A stretch of 64,000 nt of DNA, taken from positions 19,757,723 through 19,821,722 of the forward strand of contig CM075758.1 in NCBI GenBank assembly GCA_037974335.1, read 5' to 3'. Position 1 is the first letter of the stretch; each line of letters starts with the position of its first letter. The translations under genes were made by a program, and so were the position numbers. Source of the stretch: Prionace glauca (lineage: Eukaryota > Chordata > Chondrichthyes > Carcharhiniformes > Carcharhinidae). Shown here piece after piece: positions 10,985 through 22,407 of the stretch. Under the pieces are notes generated by a model. It ran no database searches. It saw nothing but the letters and a program-made list of their open reading frames with translations, and was not told the DNA's origin.

Positions 10985-11640
10985 ATAAACATAGATGTAA
11001 CCTACACATCTTTGAACACAGAGGGGCAATTTAGCCTGTCCAATCCAACTAATATGCACATCTTTAGACACGGAGGGGCAAGTTGCCATGTCCAATCCAC
11101 ATGACCTGCACATATTTGGGTACCACGGGGCAATTAAGAATGGCCAATCTTCTTATCCTTGGACATGAAGGGACAATGTGAAATGGCCAATACAATTAAT
11201 CTACACACCTTATAATACAAACAGACAATTTATCATGGCCACTACACCTAACCTACAAATCTTTGGACGCTAAGGGGCAATTTAGCATGACCAATCCATC
11301 TAACCTGGACACCTTTGGACACTAAGGGTCAACTTAGCATGGCCAATGGAACAAATCGACACAGCGTTGGTATGAAGCAGCAACTTACCATATCCAATCC
11401 ACCAAAGCTGTACATCTTTGGGCAGGAAGGGGAAATTACCTTTCATATCCACCTAACCTGCACATCTTTCCACACTGAGAGACAAGTTAGCATCGCCTAA
11501 ACCACCTAACCTGCGCATCTTTGGACACAGAGGGATAATTTAGCTTGGCCAATCCACCCAAACCTGCACATTTTTGGACAGTAAGGGGCAATTTACACTA
11601 TCCAATCCATCTAACCTACATATTCTTGTACAATATGGAA
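10985..11640. repeat. minisatellite, about 52-bp unit, about 12.5 copies, SINE-derived
   Basis: Degenerate tandem units, each starting AACCTACACATCTTTGGACA and continuing through AGGGGCAATTTAGCATGGCC. The unit matches an internal segment of the V-SINE read on the minus strand, the part between its two AACC-YRCACATC words about 53 bp apart. Units differ by 10-30 percent, so the array is old. Confidence 0.85.
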
Positions 11641-12055
11641 GAATTTTGTGTGCGTAATCGATCTGATCTACACATCTTATTCTGCAAATTGTATTTCCTC
11701 AAAAAAAATGCTTTATTTGTAAATCTGTGAGGATATTACAAACATTGCAAAATGATATTCAGGATCTTTACACACAACAGGAAACATGCTCCAATGTTTC
11801 AGAACAGTAAAGGGAAAGGTGTCAGACATTTTGAAATGGTCTTAAAAATGTTGTAAAGTTATTTGAAAGGTTGTCTCCATAGAAACGGCTGCACTCCGAG
11901 ATGCTTCAGGGTAACTGAGACATATGTAGTATTCACTTTATTCATTCAGTTGGTCCTTATCCCGAGGAGGCGGGGGGGGGGGGGGGTTCTGTTCCCCTTG
12001 GTTCACTGTGGGTTGAAAGGTTTTTTGGCACAGTGACTACACAGTGAGCACGTGA
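11641..12055. other. diverged V-locus flank left of the assembly gap
   Basis: Faint collinear similarity to 24730-24935, the strip between V2 and the next V1 (for example GGTCTTAAAAATGTTGTAAAGTTATTT here and GGTCTTAAATAGG...AAAGTTATTT there). It contains a poly-G run near 11970. No gene seen. Confidence 0.55.
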
Positions 12056-12155
12056 NNNNNNNNNNNNNNNNNNNNNNNNNNNNNNNNNNNNNNNNNNNNN
12101 NNNNNNNNNNNNNNNNNNNNNNNNNNNNNNNNNNNNNNNNNNNNNNNNNNNNNNN
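12056..12155. other. assembly gap (100 N)
   Basis: Exactly 100 N, the usual placeholder for unknown size. The 17 bases left of it (12039-12055) and right of it (12156-12172) are perfect reverse complements around a CACGTG core. Confidence 0.95.
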
Positions 12156-12712
12156 TCACGTGCTCACTGTGTGAGAAAAAAATGTTGCTCTCCTTCACAA
12201 GTTGGACTGGTTCAGTGCAGCTGAGAAACATGTATCTTATTCCGCTAATATGACCCGTTCAGGCAGTGTATTACAGACCGCAGTGTGTTGCTGCAGGAAA
12301 TAAGAGAACACTTCCCCCATCACCCCCCCCCCCCACCACCACCACCACCCCCCGGGTGCCAGCTGGGCTTTTTTGCTAAGTATTTCCAACTATCATCTAT
12401 CTGTGAACATGTTTTTATAACAAGACGCCGCCAGACCAACTGACAGTCTTTATCTCCCCCACACAATACCTTCTGGAAGTGAATCTCTTGTCATGAGTTA
12501 TTCCCACCCAGTGGGGTGAGGGGGATGGGGGGCGCGATTTGACCCTATTGGTCAGAAAAGTTCTCGGCTGGAGGTAAGTTTCTCAGGAACTGACGCCCCA
12601 CACAGTCACGGCAATGAAACGTCATCAGATGCAGTCGAGGAAGCTTCCTCCAGACGCAGTGTTGGACCGCACTCTGCTCACTCAGGCAGCAAAGCAACCC
12701 ACAGACTGGGTC

Positions 12713-13597
12713 ATGTTGCCGGCAGCCTGCTATTTCATGCCGTTGGCTGCATTTCTCCCGGGTGAGTGAGTGAGTGAGGTCCCAACTTGAGAGTTCAGCC
12801 GCCACTGAATCTGTGGCAGTTCCCCCTCCCTGAGGCGCCCATCCCTTTGGGACCAGCCTCCTTCCCCAGCAGCGGCGGCGGCGGCCCCTCACACTCAATC
12901 CTGATGTCTGTGTCTGGCTGTGTGAAGGGGGGAGGGCCCGTGGCTTGGAACTCATGTTAAAACAGACCAAGCCTTTCAGGCGCGCGGGAATGATTTGGGA
13001 ACCCGATATGGAGAAGGACAGAATATTAAGATGTTTAAAATTTAAAAAAATCCCCCGTGGATCAGTTATCATTGGGCTGTTGTCTGAGACAAGGGACTGA
13101 CCACAGACTGGAAAGGGTGTCTGTTGCTTTTCTCAGTGAGAAACGTTGTATTATTACAATATTATTTCATTAGTTGGGAAATATATTAGGATGAGGGGAG
13201 ATGGTGACAGGTGTTATGTGTCCATGTTAAATGTCCTGGTTCCAACACATTATTTTAAATTAAATATCAATTGGAATTTATTATATGTTGAATTTATCAG
13301 GAATTCTCGCCTCTTACGTGGATCAGTCGCCGCCTTTCGTCTCAGTGGCAACAGGAGAGTCGACAACACTCAGATGCACGCTGACAAATACTGATTACAT
13401 CCAGATGTACTGGTACAGGCAACAGCGAGGCCGGGCAATGGAAGCTCTGTTCTACTCTGCTGGAGCTGCAGCTGATGTTAAAAGTTACACATCCGAGTCT
13501 ATGGAGGCCGAGAGGCCCAGCCAAACCTCCTTCACTCTGAACATCACCGCCGTCGCCCCATCTTACGCCGCTGTCTACTTCTGCGCTTGTAGTGTGG
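12713..13597 (+). CDS. TCR V1 segment, copy B (leader exon + V exon), open
   Basis: Antigen-receptor variable segment, probably TRBV; after V(D)J joining it would encode the N-terminal domain of a surface TCR chain. Leader exon 12713-12761 encodes MLPAACYFMPLAAFLP and ends at a GTGAGT donor in phase 1; the intron is 539 bp; the V exon starts at 13301 after TTTATCAG. The V domain has the first Cys in TTLRCTLTN, the invariant Trp in MYWYRQQRGRAMEALFYS, FR3 TSFTLNITAVAPSYAAVYFC with the second Cys, then CACSV. CDR1 is NTDYIQMYW and CDR2 starts FYS. WYRQ, the xLFYS CDR2 entry and a 23-RSS favour TRB, but TRD or TRA cannot be excluded. No stop is present. Length (about 99 codons in the V exon) is normal. 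Unlike the other copies its RSS spacer is 22 bp. Confidence 0.85.
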
Positions 13598-13635
13598 CAC
13601 AGCGTTTGAGAAAGCGGTGGACAGCGACAAAAACC
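13598..13635 (+). other. RSS of copy B with 22-bp spacer
   Basis: Heptamer CACAGCG, spacer 13605-13626 (22 bp; one G is missing from the GCGGGTGG seen in the other copies), nonamer ACAAAAACC. Confidence 0.88.
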
Positions 13636-13644
13636 CTCCAGGTT

Positions 13645-14032
13645 AGAGATATAGAGATGTAGAACATTACAGCACAAACAGGCCCTTCGGCCCTCGAGTT
13701 GCGCCGATCACATCAACCCCACCAATCTATAGACCTATCTATAACCCCCAATCCCATTAAACCCCATATACTCATCCAGAAGTCTTTTAAAAGACACCAG
13801 CGAGTTCGCCTCCACCACCGATGACGGCAGCCGATTCCATTCACTCACCACCCTCTGAGTGAAAAACTTACCCCTAACATCACCTCTGTACTTCCCTCCC
13901 CGCACCTTAAATCTGTGTCCTCTCGTAGCGACCATTTCAACCCGGGGAAATAGCCTCTGAGAGTCCACCCTATCTATTCCTCTCAACATTTTATAAACTT
14001 CTATCAGGTCGCCTCTCAACCTTCGCCTCTCT
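13645..14032 (-). mobile_element. CR1-A LINE 3' fragment next to RSS (module 1)
   Basis: Encodes the ORF2 C-terminus ([20 protein letters not shown] ... EYMGFNGIGGYR) and the 3' UTR. It sits between two copies of AGGTT in the V1 flank; the same flank is uninterrupted at 19338 and 58145. The seven fragments below are copies of this insertion. Confidence 0.9.
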
Positions 14033-15073
14033 AGGTTGATAAAACCGCCTGCTCCGGATTCATTCGCAAGACGCGAGGTGGCAGCAATGGATTGAGATCA
14101 ATGCCAAACAACGCGAGTGCTGGAATCTGAAACAGAAACTAGACAATGCTGGAAAATTTCCCAAGTGGATCAGTTCCACTTTCCCGCTTTCTCCCCCTAA
14201 CCCTTAATTCCCCTTGTCTATCAGAAACCTATCTACCCGTGACATAAATATATTTAGCGAGGTAGCCTCCACCACTTCAACGGGCAGAGAATCCCAAAGA
14301 TTCACCACCCTTTGAGTCAAGACATTCTCTCTTCCACTTTCTTCCGGATAGAAAAATATACAAAAGTCTGAAGTCACGTCCCAACCCACTCAAGAACAGC
14401 TTCTTTCCAGCTGCCCCCAGACCATTGAATATCCCTATCTGATATTAAACTGATCTTTCTCTGTACCATAGCTATGGCTGCAACAGTACATTATGCACTC
14501 CTGTCCTTCACTACGAAGGAAATGCTTTGTCTGTGTAGCGCAAGAAACAATACTTTTCACTGTGTACTCATACTTGTGACAAGAATAAATCATATCAAAT
14601 CAAACCATCATCAGATGGGGCGGCACGGGAGCACAGTGGGTTGGCTTCACAACGCCAAGGACCTGGGTTCGATTCTCTGCTCGGGTCACTGTCTGTGTGG
14701 AGTTTGCACATTCTCCTCATGTCTGCGTGGGTTTCCACCGGGTGCTCCAGTTTCCTCCCACAGTCCAAAGATGTACAGTTGAGGTGGTTTGGCCATGGTA
14801 AATTGCCCCGTAAGTGTTCTGGGATTCAGAGATTTGACGGATTGGTCGGTAAAATATATTGGGATGTGGGTGTAGGATCTGGGTGGGATTGTGGTCAGTG
14901 CAACAGGTTTATCATGGGGGGGATAAAAAATAATAATTCGGTTCTATCGATCCAGAAAATGAGGGATTAAAGTGAGCAAGCAAATGGGGACAGACATGCA
15001 CATAGAACATAGAAGATAGAACACTACAGCACAAACAGGCCCTTTGGCCCACAAGTTACACCGATCATATCCA

Positions 15074-15412
15074 TGGGGCGGCACGGTAGCACAGTGGTTA
15101 GCACTGCTGCTTCACAGCACCAGGGGCCTGGGGTCGATTCCCGGCTCGGGGTCACTGCCTGTGTGGAGTTTGCACATTCCCCTCGTGTCTGCGTGGGTTT
15201 TCTCCGGGTTCTCCGGTTTCCTCCCACAGTCCAAAGATGTGCGGGTTAGGTTCATTGGCTATGCTAAAATTGCCCCTTAGTGTCCTGGGATGTGTAGGTT
15301 AGAGGGATTAGCAGGTAAATGTGTAGGGATATGGGGATAGGGGTCTGGGTGGGATTGTGTTCGGTACAGACTCGATGTGCCGAAGGGCCTGTTTCTGCAC
15401 TGTAGGGTTCTA
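15074..15412 (+). mobile_element. V-SINE, full length, inside CR1-A' of module 1
   Basis: Complete SINE with intact A and B boxes, V-domain and GGGTTCTATA end. It splits the CR1-A' fragment after ATCATATCCAT. The same insertion is present at 30696 and 42476 and absent from the equivalent site in the other modules. Confidence 0.9.
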
Positions 15413-18400
15413 TACGTCCCAGGCCATAGGACCATCTATAACTCCCAACCCTATTAAGTCCCATGTACTCATCCAGGGGTCTCTGAAAAGGCCCCAGCGA
15501 GTTCACCTCCACCACCACCGACGGCAGCTGATTCCAGTCACTCAGCACCCTCTGAGTGAAAAACTTACCCCCAACATCACCTCTGTACTTGCTCCCCAGC
15601 ACCTTAAACCCTGTGTCCCTCTCGTAGCGACCATTTCAGCCCTGTGAAATAGCCTCCGAGAGTCCACCCTATCTATTCCTCTCAACATCTTATAAATCTC
15701 TATCAGGTCGCCTCTCAACCCTTCGTCTCTCCAGGGAGAAGAGACCTAGCTCCCTCAACCTATCCTCATGTAGAGGAAGAGGGAAAAGAAATCAAAGAAA
15801 GAAGATCTGGCGGAGTTAACTGGAGTAGTGGGAGTTCTCCTGGTGATAAAATCTTCCGCATTTCACTTATTCTATTTATCCCCTGACACCCCGGGAAATC
15901 TCTCTCTGATTCCTCTGCAGGACCCGCGGCTGGGGGTGTTGTCATAAGAACATAAGAACATAAGAAATAGGAGCAGGAGTACGCCATCTAGCCCTTCGAG
16001 CCTGCCCCGCCATTCAATAAGATCATGGCTGAACTGTCGTGGCTGAGTTCCACTTTCCCGCTCTCTCCCCATAACCCTTAATTCCCCTTGTCTATCAGAA
16101 ACCTATCTATCCGTGACTTAAATATATTTAGCGAGGTAGCCCCCACCGCTTCAACGGGCAGAGAATCCCAAAGATTCACCACCCTTTGAGTCAAGACATT
16201 CTCTCTTCCACTTTCTTCCGGATAGAAAAATATACAAAAGTCTGAAGTCACGTCCCAACCCACTCAAGAACTGCTTCTTTCCAGCTGCCCCCAGACCATT
16301 GAATATCCCTATCTGATATTAAACTATTGATCTTTCTCTGCACCATAGCTATGGCTGCAACATTACATTATGCACTCCTGTCCTTTTCTACGAAGGAGAT
16401 GTTTTGTCTGCGTAGCGCAAGAAACAATACTTTTCACTGTGTACTCATACTTGTAACAAGAATAAATCATATCAAACCATCATCAAATGGGGCGGCACGG
16501 GAGCACAGTGGGTTAGCTTCACAACGCCAAGGACCTGGCTCGATTCCCTGCTCGGGTCACTGTCTGTGTGGAGTTTGCACATTCTCCTCGTGTCTGCGTG
16601 GGTTTCCACCGGGTGCTCCAGTATCCTCCCACAGTCCAAAGATGTAAAGTTGAGGTGGTTTGGCCTTGGTAAATTGCCCCTTAAGTGTTCTGGGATTCGT
16701 AGGTTTGACGGATTGGTCGGTAAAATATATTGGGATGTGGGTGTATGACCTGGGTGGGATTGTGGTCAGTGCAACAGGTTTATCATGGGGGGGATAAAAA
16801 AGAATAATTCGGTTCTATCGATCCAGAAAATGAGGGATTAAAGTGAGCAAGCAAATGGGGACAGACATGCACATGGAACATAGAAGATAGAACACTACAG
16901 CACAAACAGGCCCTTTGGCCCACAAGTTGCACCGATCATATCCATACCTCCCAGGCCATAGGACCATCTATAACTCCCAACCCTATTAAGTCCCATGTAC
17001 TCATCCAGGAGTCTCTTAAAAGGCCCCAGCGAGTTCGCCTCCACCACCACCGACGGCAGCTGATTCCACTCACTCAGCACCGTCTGAGTGAAAAACTTAC
17101 CCCTAACATCTCCTCTGTACTTGCCCCCCAGCACCTTAAACCCTGTGTCCCTCTCGTAGCGACCATTTCAGCCCTGGGAAATAACCTCCGAGAGTTCACC
17201 CTGTCTATTCCTCTCAACATTTTATAAACTTCTATCAGGTCGCCTCTCAACCTTCGTCTCTCCAGGGAAAAGAGTCCCAGCTCCCTCAACCTATCCTCAT
17301 GTAGAGGAAGAGGGAAAAGAAATCAAAGAAAGAAAGATCTGGCGGAGTTAACTGGAGTAGTGGGAGTTCTCCTGGTGATAAAATCTTCCGCATTTCACTT
17401 ATTCTATTTATCCCCTGAAACCCCGGGAAATCTCTCTCTGATTCCTCTGCAGGACCCGCGACTGGGGGTGTTGTCATAAGAACATAAGAAATAGGAGCAG
17501 CAGTAAGCCAACGAGCCCTTCGAGCTTACCCCGCCATTCAATAAGATCATGGCTGATCTGTCGCTGCTCAGTTCCACTTTCCAGCCCTCTCCCCATAACC
17601 CTTAATCCCTTCTCTTATCAAAAACCCATCAACCCGCTTCTTAAAAATATTTAGCGAGGCAGCCTCCACCACTTCAACAGGCAGAGAATTCCAGAGATTC
17701 ACCACCCTTTGAGTGAAGAAGTTCCTCCTCAAATCTGTTCTAAACCGCCACCCCTTTATCTTGAGGCTGTGCCCCCTAGTCCTACTGTCTTTTTTCAACG
17801 GGAAGAGTTTCAGATGTTTTACAATGGGTCTTAAATAGGTGGCAAAGTTATTTTACAGGCGGTTCACATTGAGAAAAAAATGTTGCTCTCCTTCACAAGT
17901 TGCACTGGTTCAGTGCAGCTGAGAAACATGTATCTTATTCCGCTAACATGACCCGTTCAGGCAGTGTATTACAGACCGCAGTGTGTTGCTGCAGGAAATA
18001 AGAGAACATTTCCTCCCATCACCTCCCCCCCCCCCTCCCCCGCCCACCCCCCGGGTGCCAGCTGGGCTTTTTTGCTAAGTATTTCCAACTATCATCTATC
18101 TGTGAACATTTTTTTATAACAAGACGCCGCCAGACCAACTGACAGTCTTTATCTCCCCCACACAATACCTTCTGGAAGTCAATCTCTTGTCATGAGTTAT
18201 TCCCACCCAGTGGGGTGAGGGGGGGGGGGGGGCTCGATTTGAACCTATTGGTCAGAAAAGTTCTCGGCTGGAGGGCAAGTTTCTCAGGAAGTGACGCCCC
18301 ACACAGTCACGGCAATGAAACGTCATCAGATGCGGTCGAGGAAGCTTCCTCCAGACGCAGTGTTGGACCGCACTCTGCTCACTCAGGCAGCAAAGCAACC

Positions 18401-18413
18401 CACAGACAGGGTC

Positions 18414-19298
18414 ATGTTGCCGGCAGCCTGCTACTTCATGCCGTTGGCTGCATTTCTCCCGGGTGAGTGAGTGACTGAGGTCCCAACTTGAGAGTTCAGC
18501 CGCCACTGAATCTGTGGCAGTTCCCCCTCCCTGAGGCGACCATCCCTTTGGGACCAGTCTCCTTCCCCAGCAGCGGCGGCGGCGGCCCCTCACACTCAAT
18601 CCTGATGTCTGTGTCTGGCTGTGTGAAGGGGGGAGGGCCCGTGGCTTGGAACTCATGTTAAAACAGACCAAGCCTTTCAGGCGCGCGGGAATGATTTGGG
18701 AACCCGATATGGAGAAGGACAGAATATTAAGATGTTCAAAATTAAAACTAATCCCCTGTGGATCAGTTATCATTGGGCTGTTGTCTGAGACAAGGGACTG
18801 ACCACAGACTGGAAAGGGTGTCTGTTGCTTTTCTCAGTGAGAAACGTTGTATTATTACAATATTATTTCATTAGTTGGGAAATTATATTAGGATGAGGGG
18901 AGATGGTGACAGGTGTTATGTGTCCATGTTAAATGTCCTGGTTCCAACACATTATTTTAATTAAATTTCAATTGGAATTTATTATATGTTGAATTTATCA
19001 GGAATTCTCGCCTCTTACGTGGATCAGTCGCCGCCTTTCGTCTCAGTGGCAACAGGAGACTCGACAACACTCAGATGCACGCTGACAAATACTGATTACA
19101 ACCTGATGTACTGGTACAGGCAACAGTGAGGCCGGGCAATGGAAGCTCTGTTCTCCTCTGCTGGAGCTGCAGCTGATGTTAAAAGTTACACATCCGAGTC
19201 TATGGAGGCCGAGAGGCCCAGCCAAACCTCCTTCACTCTGAACATCACCGCCGTCGCCCCATCTTACGCCGCTGTCTACTTCTGCGCTTGTAGTGTGG
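18414..19298 (+). pseudogene. TCR V1 segment, copy C, one in-frame stop
   Basis: Leader exon 18414-18462 with GTGAGT donor, V exon from 19002 after TTTATCAG. Everything is preserved except a CGA-to-TGA change at 19127-19129, turning the Arg after WYRQQ into a stop. CDR1 is NTDYNLMYW and CDR2 starts FSS. RSS and splice signals are intact, so it can probably still rearrange but gives no protein unless the stop is an assembly error or polymorphism. It belongs to the LINE-free lineage together with copy K. Confidence 0.88.
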
Positions 19299-19337
19299 CA
19301 CAGCGTTTGAGAAAGCGGGTGGACAGCGACAAAAACC
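19299..19337 (+). other. 23-RSS of copy C
   Basis: CACAGCG, spacer 19306-19328 (23 bp), ACAAAAACC. The flank continues AGGTTGATAAAACC with no insertion: this is the empty site for the LINE found in eight other modules. Confidence 0.92.
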
Positions 19338-19903
19338 CTCCAGGTTGATAAAACCGCCTGCTCCGGATTCATTCGCAAGACGCGAGGTGGCAGCAATGGA
19401 TTGTGTGAGATTCTGAGACCCGACCCTCTGACCCTACACTTCCTCCTGAGCGGGGAAACATCCTCTCAGCATTTCCCATGTCACGCCCCTTGAGAATCCA
19501 ATATGTTTCCACCAGGTCGCTTCTCATTTTCCGAATTCCAGTGAGTAAAGTCCCAACCCGCTAACCTTTCTTTATGACACAGTCCCTCCATACTGGGGAT
19601 AATTCCAGTCAACCTTCACTGATCTTATTGAGTGGTGGGGCAGGCTCGAAGGGCTGGATGGCCTACTCCTCTCTCCTATCCCTTATGTTCTCACTGTTCT
19701 TATGTTCTGAACTGTCACCAGTCAAATTATATCGATTCTTAAATCAGGAGACAAACATTGTTCACATTATTCCAGATGTGGGCTCCCAGTCAACGTCCAA
19801 TTGCAGCCAGCCTTCCTCACTCTTATCATCCAGCTCCTTTGAAATAAGGATCGATATTCAAATCACCTTCCTGAATGCCCTGTGCTGCTGCGTTTGGTGC
19901 AAA

Positions 19904-20248
19904 TAGAACATAGAACATTACAGCGCAGAACAGGCCCTTCGGCCCACGTTGTTGCGCCGACCAGTTACAAAAACAATGACCCACTAGCCTAAACCAATCC
20001 CTTTTCGTCCATAAACCTATCCACAGATCTTTTAAACGCCCCCAAACTAGGCGCATTTACAACTGCAGCTGGCAGGGCATTCCAGTCCCTCACCACCCTC
20101 TGGGTAAAGAACCTACCCCTGACATCTGTCCTATAACTACCCCCCCTTAATTTAAAGTCGTGCCCCCTCGTGTTAGCTTTCTCCATCCTATGAAAAAGGC
20201 TATCACTATCTACCCTGTCTAAACCTCTAATCATCTTATATGTTTCAG
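19904..20248 (-). mobile_element. CR1-B LINE 3' fragment
   Basis: Starts with the TAGAACATAGAACATTACAGC tail in plus orientation and encodes FFTQRVVRDWNALPAAVVNAP ... RFMDEKGLV on the minus strand, the subfamily of the LINE at 2238-6908. The homologous insertion sits at 58710-59054. Confidence 0.88.
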
Positions 20249-20317
20249 TATACCAAATGTACCACATATCCCTTCATGTTGCAGCTTTCCAGAGTTTTTG
20301 CTCCCCCCATTGAGATA

Positions 20318-20860
20318 ACACATTGTTCTTTTGATTCGATTTGACTTATTATTGTGATATGTATTAACACACAGTGTTTCCCGAGACACACACACACACA
20401 CACATTGTTCTATTGATTTATTATTGTCATATGTATTAACTCACAGTGTTTCGTGCGCTCTGTACAGACCAAATGTACCGTTCATAGAGAAGGAAAGGAG
20501 AGGGTGCAGAATGTAGTGTTACAGCCACAGTTAGGGGGTCGGGAATGATCAACTTCATGTGAGGTGGGTCCATTCAGAAGTCTGATGGCAGCAGGGAAGA
20601 AGCTGCTCTTGAGTCGGTTAGTCGGTGACCACAGACTTTTGTATCTCTTTTCCCGAAGGCAAAAAAAAAAGTGGGAGAAAGAATGTCCGGGGTGCGTGGG
20701 GGGGGGTGGGGGGGGGGGGTCCTTAATTATCCCGGCGGCTTTGCCGAGGAGGCGGGAAGTGTAGACAGAGTCAATGGATGGGAGGCTGGTCTGTTGAACC
20801 TTCCAACATGCAAACCTTTCCGGATAAGTGTGGTCTGAGTGAATTGTGGACCAAGGGTTG
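20318..20860 (-). mobile_element. L2-like LINE 3' fragment with CA microsatellite
   Basis: The minus strand encodes LKSSFFPAAIRLLNGPTSHE, typical of the end of L2-type ORF2, then a 3' UTR. The tail (TTTGACTTATTATTGTGATA in plus orientation) is present twice, separated by a short CA run at about 20390-20404. Poly-G at 20700-20720. Family assignment to L2 is by pattern only. Confidence 0.65.
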
Positions 20861-21892
20861 GGGTGAATGACTTTCCTCCCTAACCTGCCACACGGTCTGA
20901 AGAGGATTTTAACGAACGTTTTGCGATGACAAGAACTGATAAATAAAATGGAAGTGTGAATAATAACGGAGGCGAGTTGCGTTGTTTCCAACTCCCGAGC
21001 GGTTCAGATTTATTTTCCTCATTGTCCGCACAGAAATCCGCACAAATTCTGTGCCCACAGGTACCTGGGATCCGGGGGACAATCCAGGCTCTTTTATCCC
21101 ATCAATATCGACTGGATACCGTCGCGGCTCCCCTGCCTCCTCGGGGAAAATGTCAGGCAAACACAGTCAGCAGACCCCCTCACGCGGCGGGTGGGATTAA
21201 CCATCGATGGTTTTCCCAGTTGTCGCTAAACTGGGAGAGAATTCGCTCCTACATCTGAGCCTGGAATGCTGCAGAACTAAAGTTGACCATTGAGGGAGCA
21301 TTTCTGAGAGTGTTTGGAATATAACAACCCGATTAGACTCAATTCCTGCCATTTCTAATCTTGCTCGGCAGGATTTATTTCCGCGGCAAATATTTTAACA
21401 TTATTCTTCCTTTTTCCCCCTGGGGGAAATGGGCCGTTTTGTGATCGGCCTCCCGCCCGCTACATTACCCCCACCCCACGTCTAAAAGAGCAAGTCAGAG
21501 GCCCGGAACTGTGCAGATTCCAACTCCCTTCCACATTCCGTAAAGCCAGTGCCCCAGAGTTCGGGGTAAAAGTCAGGAGGCATGGGAAATACTCTCCAAA
21601 TGTCTGGGTGAGTCCAGGTTGAGCGACACACAAGGGAATTGACAGTATCCAGGATAAACAGCACACCACTTACACCAGCTTCAGAACATATCTCACCCAC
21701 ACCGATGCCCGGTGGCAGCGCTGTGAACCTTCCATCAAACACACTGAGAAATGTACTACATTTACATGACTGTACCGAGGAAATCCATGATCTCCAGACC
21801 CTCCACACCTCTGTGGTATCAGATATACGGGAACGCCGCCACCTGAAAAACCCATTGAAGTCACACATTATTCTGACTTGGAACCAGGACAT
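20861..21892. other. V1-V2 intergenic DNA, conserved with the copy at 59700-60750
   Basis: No gene recognised. About 1 kb of apparently unique sequence, nearly identical in both V1-V2 pairs. Frames on either strand (such as 21639-22151) owe their length to the duplication and show no family motif. Confidence 0.55.
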
Positions 21893-22195
21893 GGTGATGG
21901 CCCCATGGTTGGCGCTGCTGCTCCACAGGGCCAAGGAGTCGGGTTTAGTTCCCATCTTGGGACACTGTCTGTGCACAGGCCGTACATTCTCCTCGTGTCT
22001 GCATGGGTTTCCTCCGGGTGGTCCAATTTCCTGCAGCAGCCCCAAAGGCGCGCTGATCAGATACACTGGCCGTGCTAAAATTCTCCCTCAGTGTACCCCA
22101 GCAGACACTGGGCACCAGGGGATTTTCATTGTAATTCAATTGCAGTGTTAATATCAGCCCACTCGTGACACTGATAAATAAACTGATAAATGTAT
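21893..22195 (+). mobile_element. old V-SINE with TGACACTGATAAATAA tail
   Basis: Worn V-domain (CATTCTCCTCGTGTCTGCAT ... GGGTTTCCTCC) but with a different 3' end: CAATTGCAGTGTTAATATCA and a TGACACTGATAAATAAA tail of L2-like type rather than the CR1-type tail of the young SINEs. Homologous copy at 60753-61055. Confidence 0.7.
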
Positions 22196-22407
22196 CGCCA
22201 TCCCTCAATTTTCACGAGTTGAAAATAAGGGAACTCGCTTCCTAACAGCAATGTGGGTGTACCTACACCACCTGAGCGCAGAGATTCAGGGAGCCGGAAG
22301 ACCAGTCTCTGATTTGCTCAGGCAACTTCCGGACCCTGACCTTCAATCCCACTCACTTGCCCTCTCAACCCTCAGAGAAAACACAATCTCCTCGATCGCC
22401 CTCAGCC

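Larger units (their letters stand above)
12156..17808 (+). repeat. V module 1 (V1 copy B) with internal 1.9 kb duplication
   Basis: Order: V1 unit (L1 12713, V 13301-13597); CR1-A fragment 13645-14032 (-); dispersed-repeat remnant; CR1-C fragment 14168-14346 (-); L2-like tail 14347-14603 (+); decayed V-SINE 14617-14910 (+); strip related to V2 flank; CR1-A' fragment 15001-15073 and 15413-15774 (-) split by a SINE at 15074-15412; orphan block 15775-15942; CR1-C hybrid 15943-16220 (-). A second round follows without a V: L2-like 16221-16478, V-SINE 16489-16775, CR1-A' 16873-17300, orphan block 17303-17473, CR1-C 17474-17808. The second round explains why this module is 5.7 kb rather than 3.8 kb. 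The left edge is cut by the gap. Confidence 0.85.

Noticed and set aside
12039-12172. Inverted repeats around the gap as transposon termini
   Set aside because: The repeats point at unknown sequence of unknown length, with no target-site duplication and no recognisable transposase nearby.
13285-13300. In-frame ATG just before the V exon (MLNLS...) as an alternative start
   Set aside because: These codons lie before the splice acceptor TTTATCAG; the leader exon with GTGAGT donor in matching phase is the better start in all ten copies.
13342-13677. Minus-strand frame of about 110 codons antisense to the V exon in most copies
   Set aside because: It is the complement of a strongly constrained V exon; its conservation follows from the sense strand.
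14905-15000. Possible J segment in the strip around TTCGGTTCTATCGATCCAG
   Set aside because: No FGxG motif, no 12-RSS in front and no splice donor behind in the right frame; it is better explained as V2 downstream flank.
21482-22066. 194-codon minus-strand frame between V1 and V2, with a counterpart at 60321-60926
   Set aside because: It overlaps the old V-SINE and shows no family motif; the counterpart exists because the whole segment is duplicated and has a different frame structure at its end.
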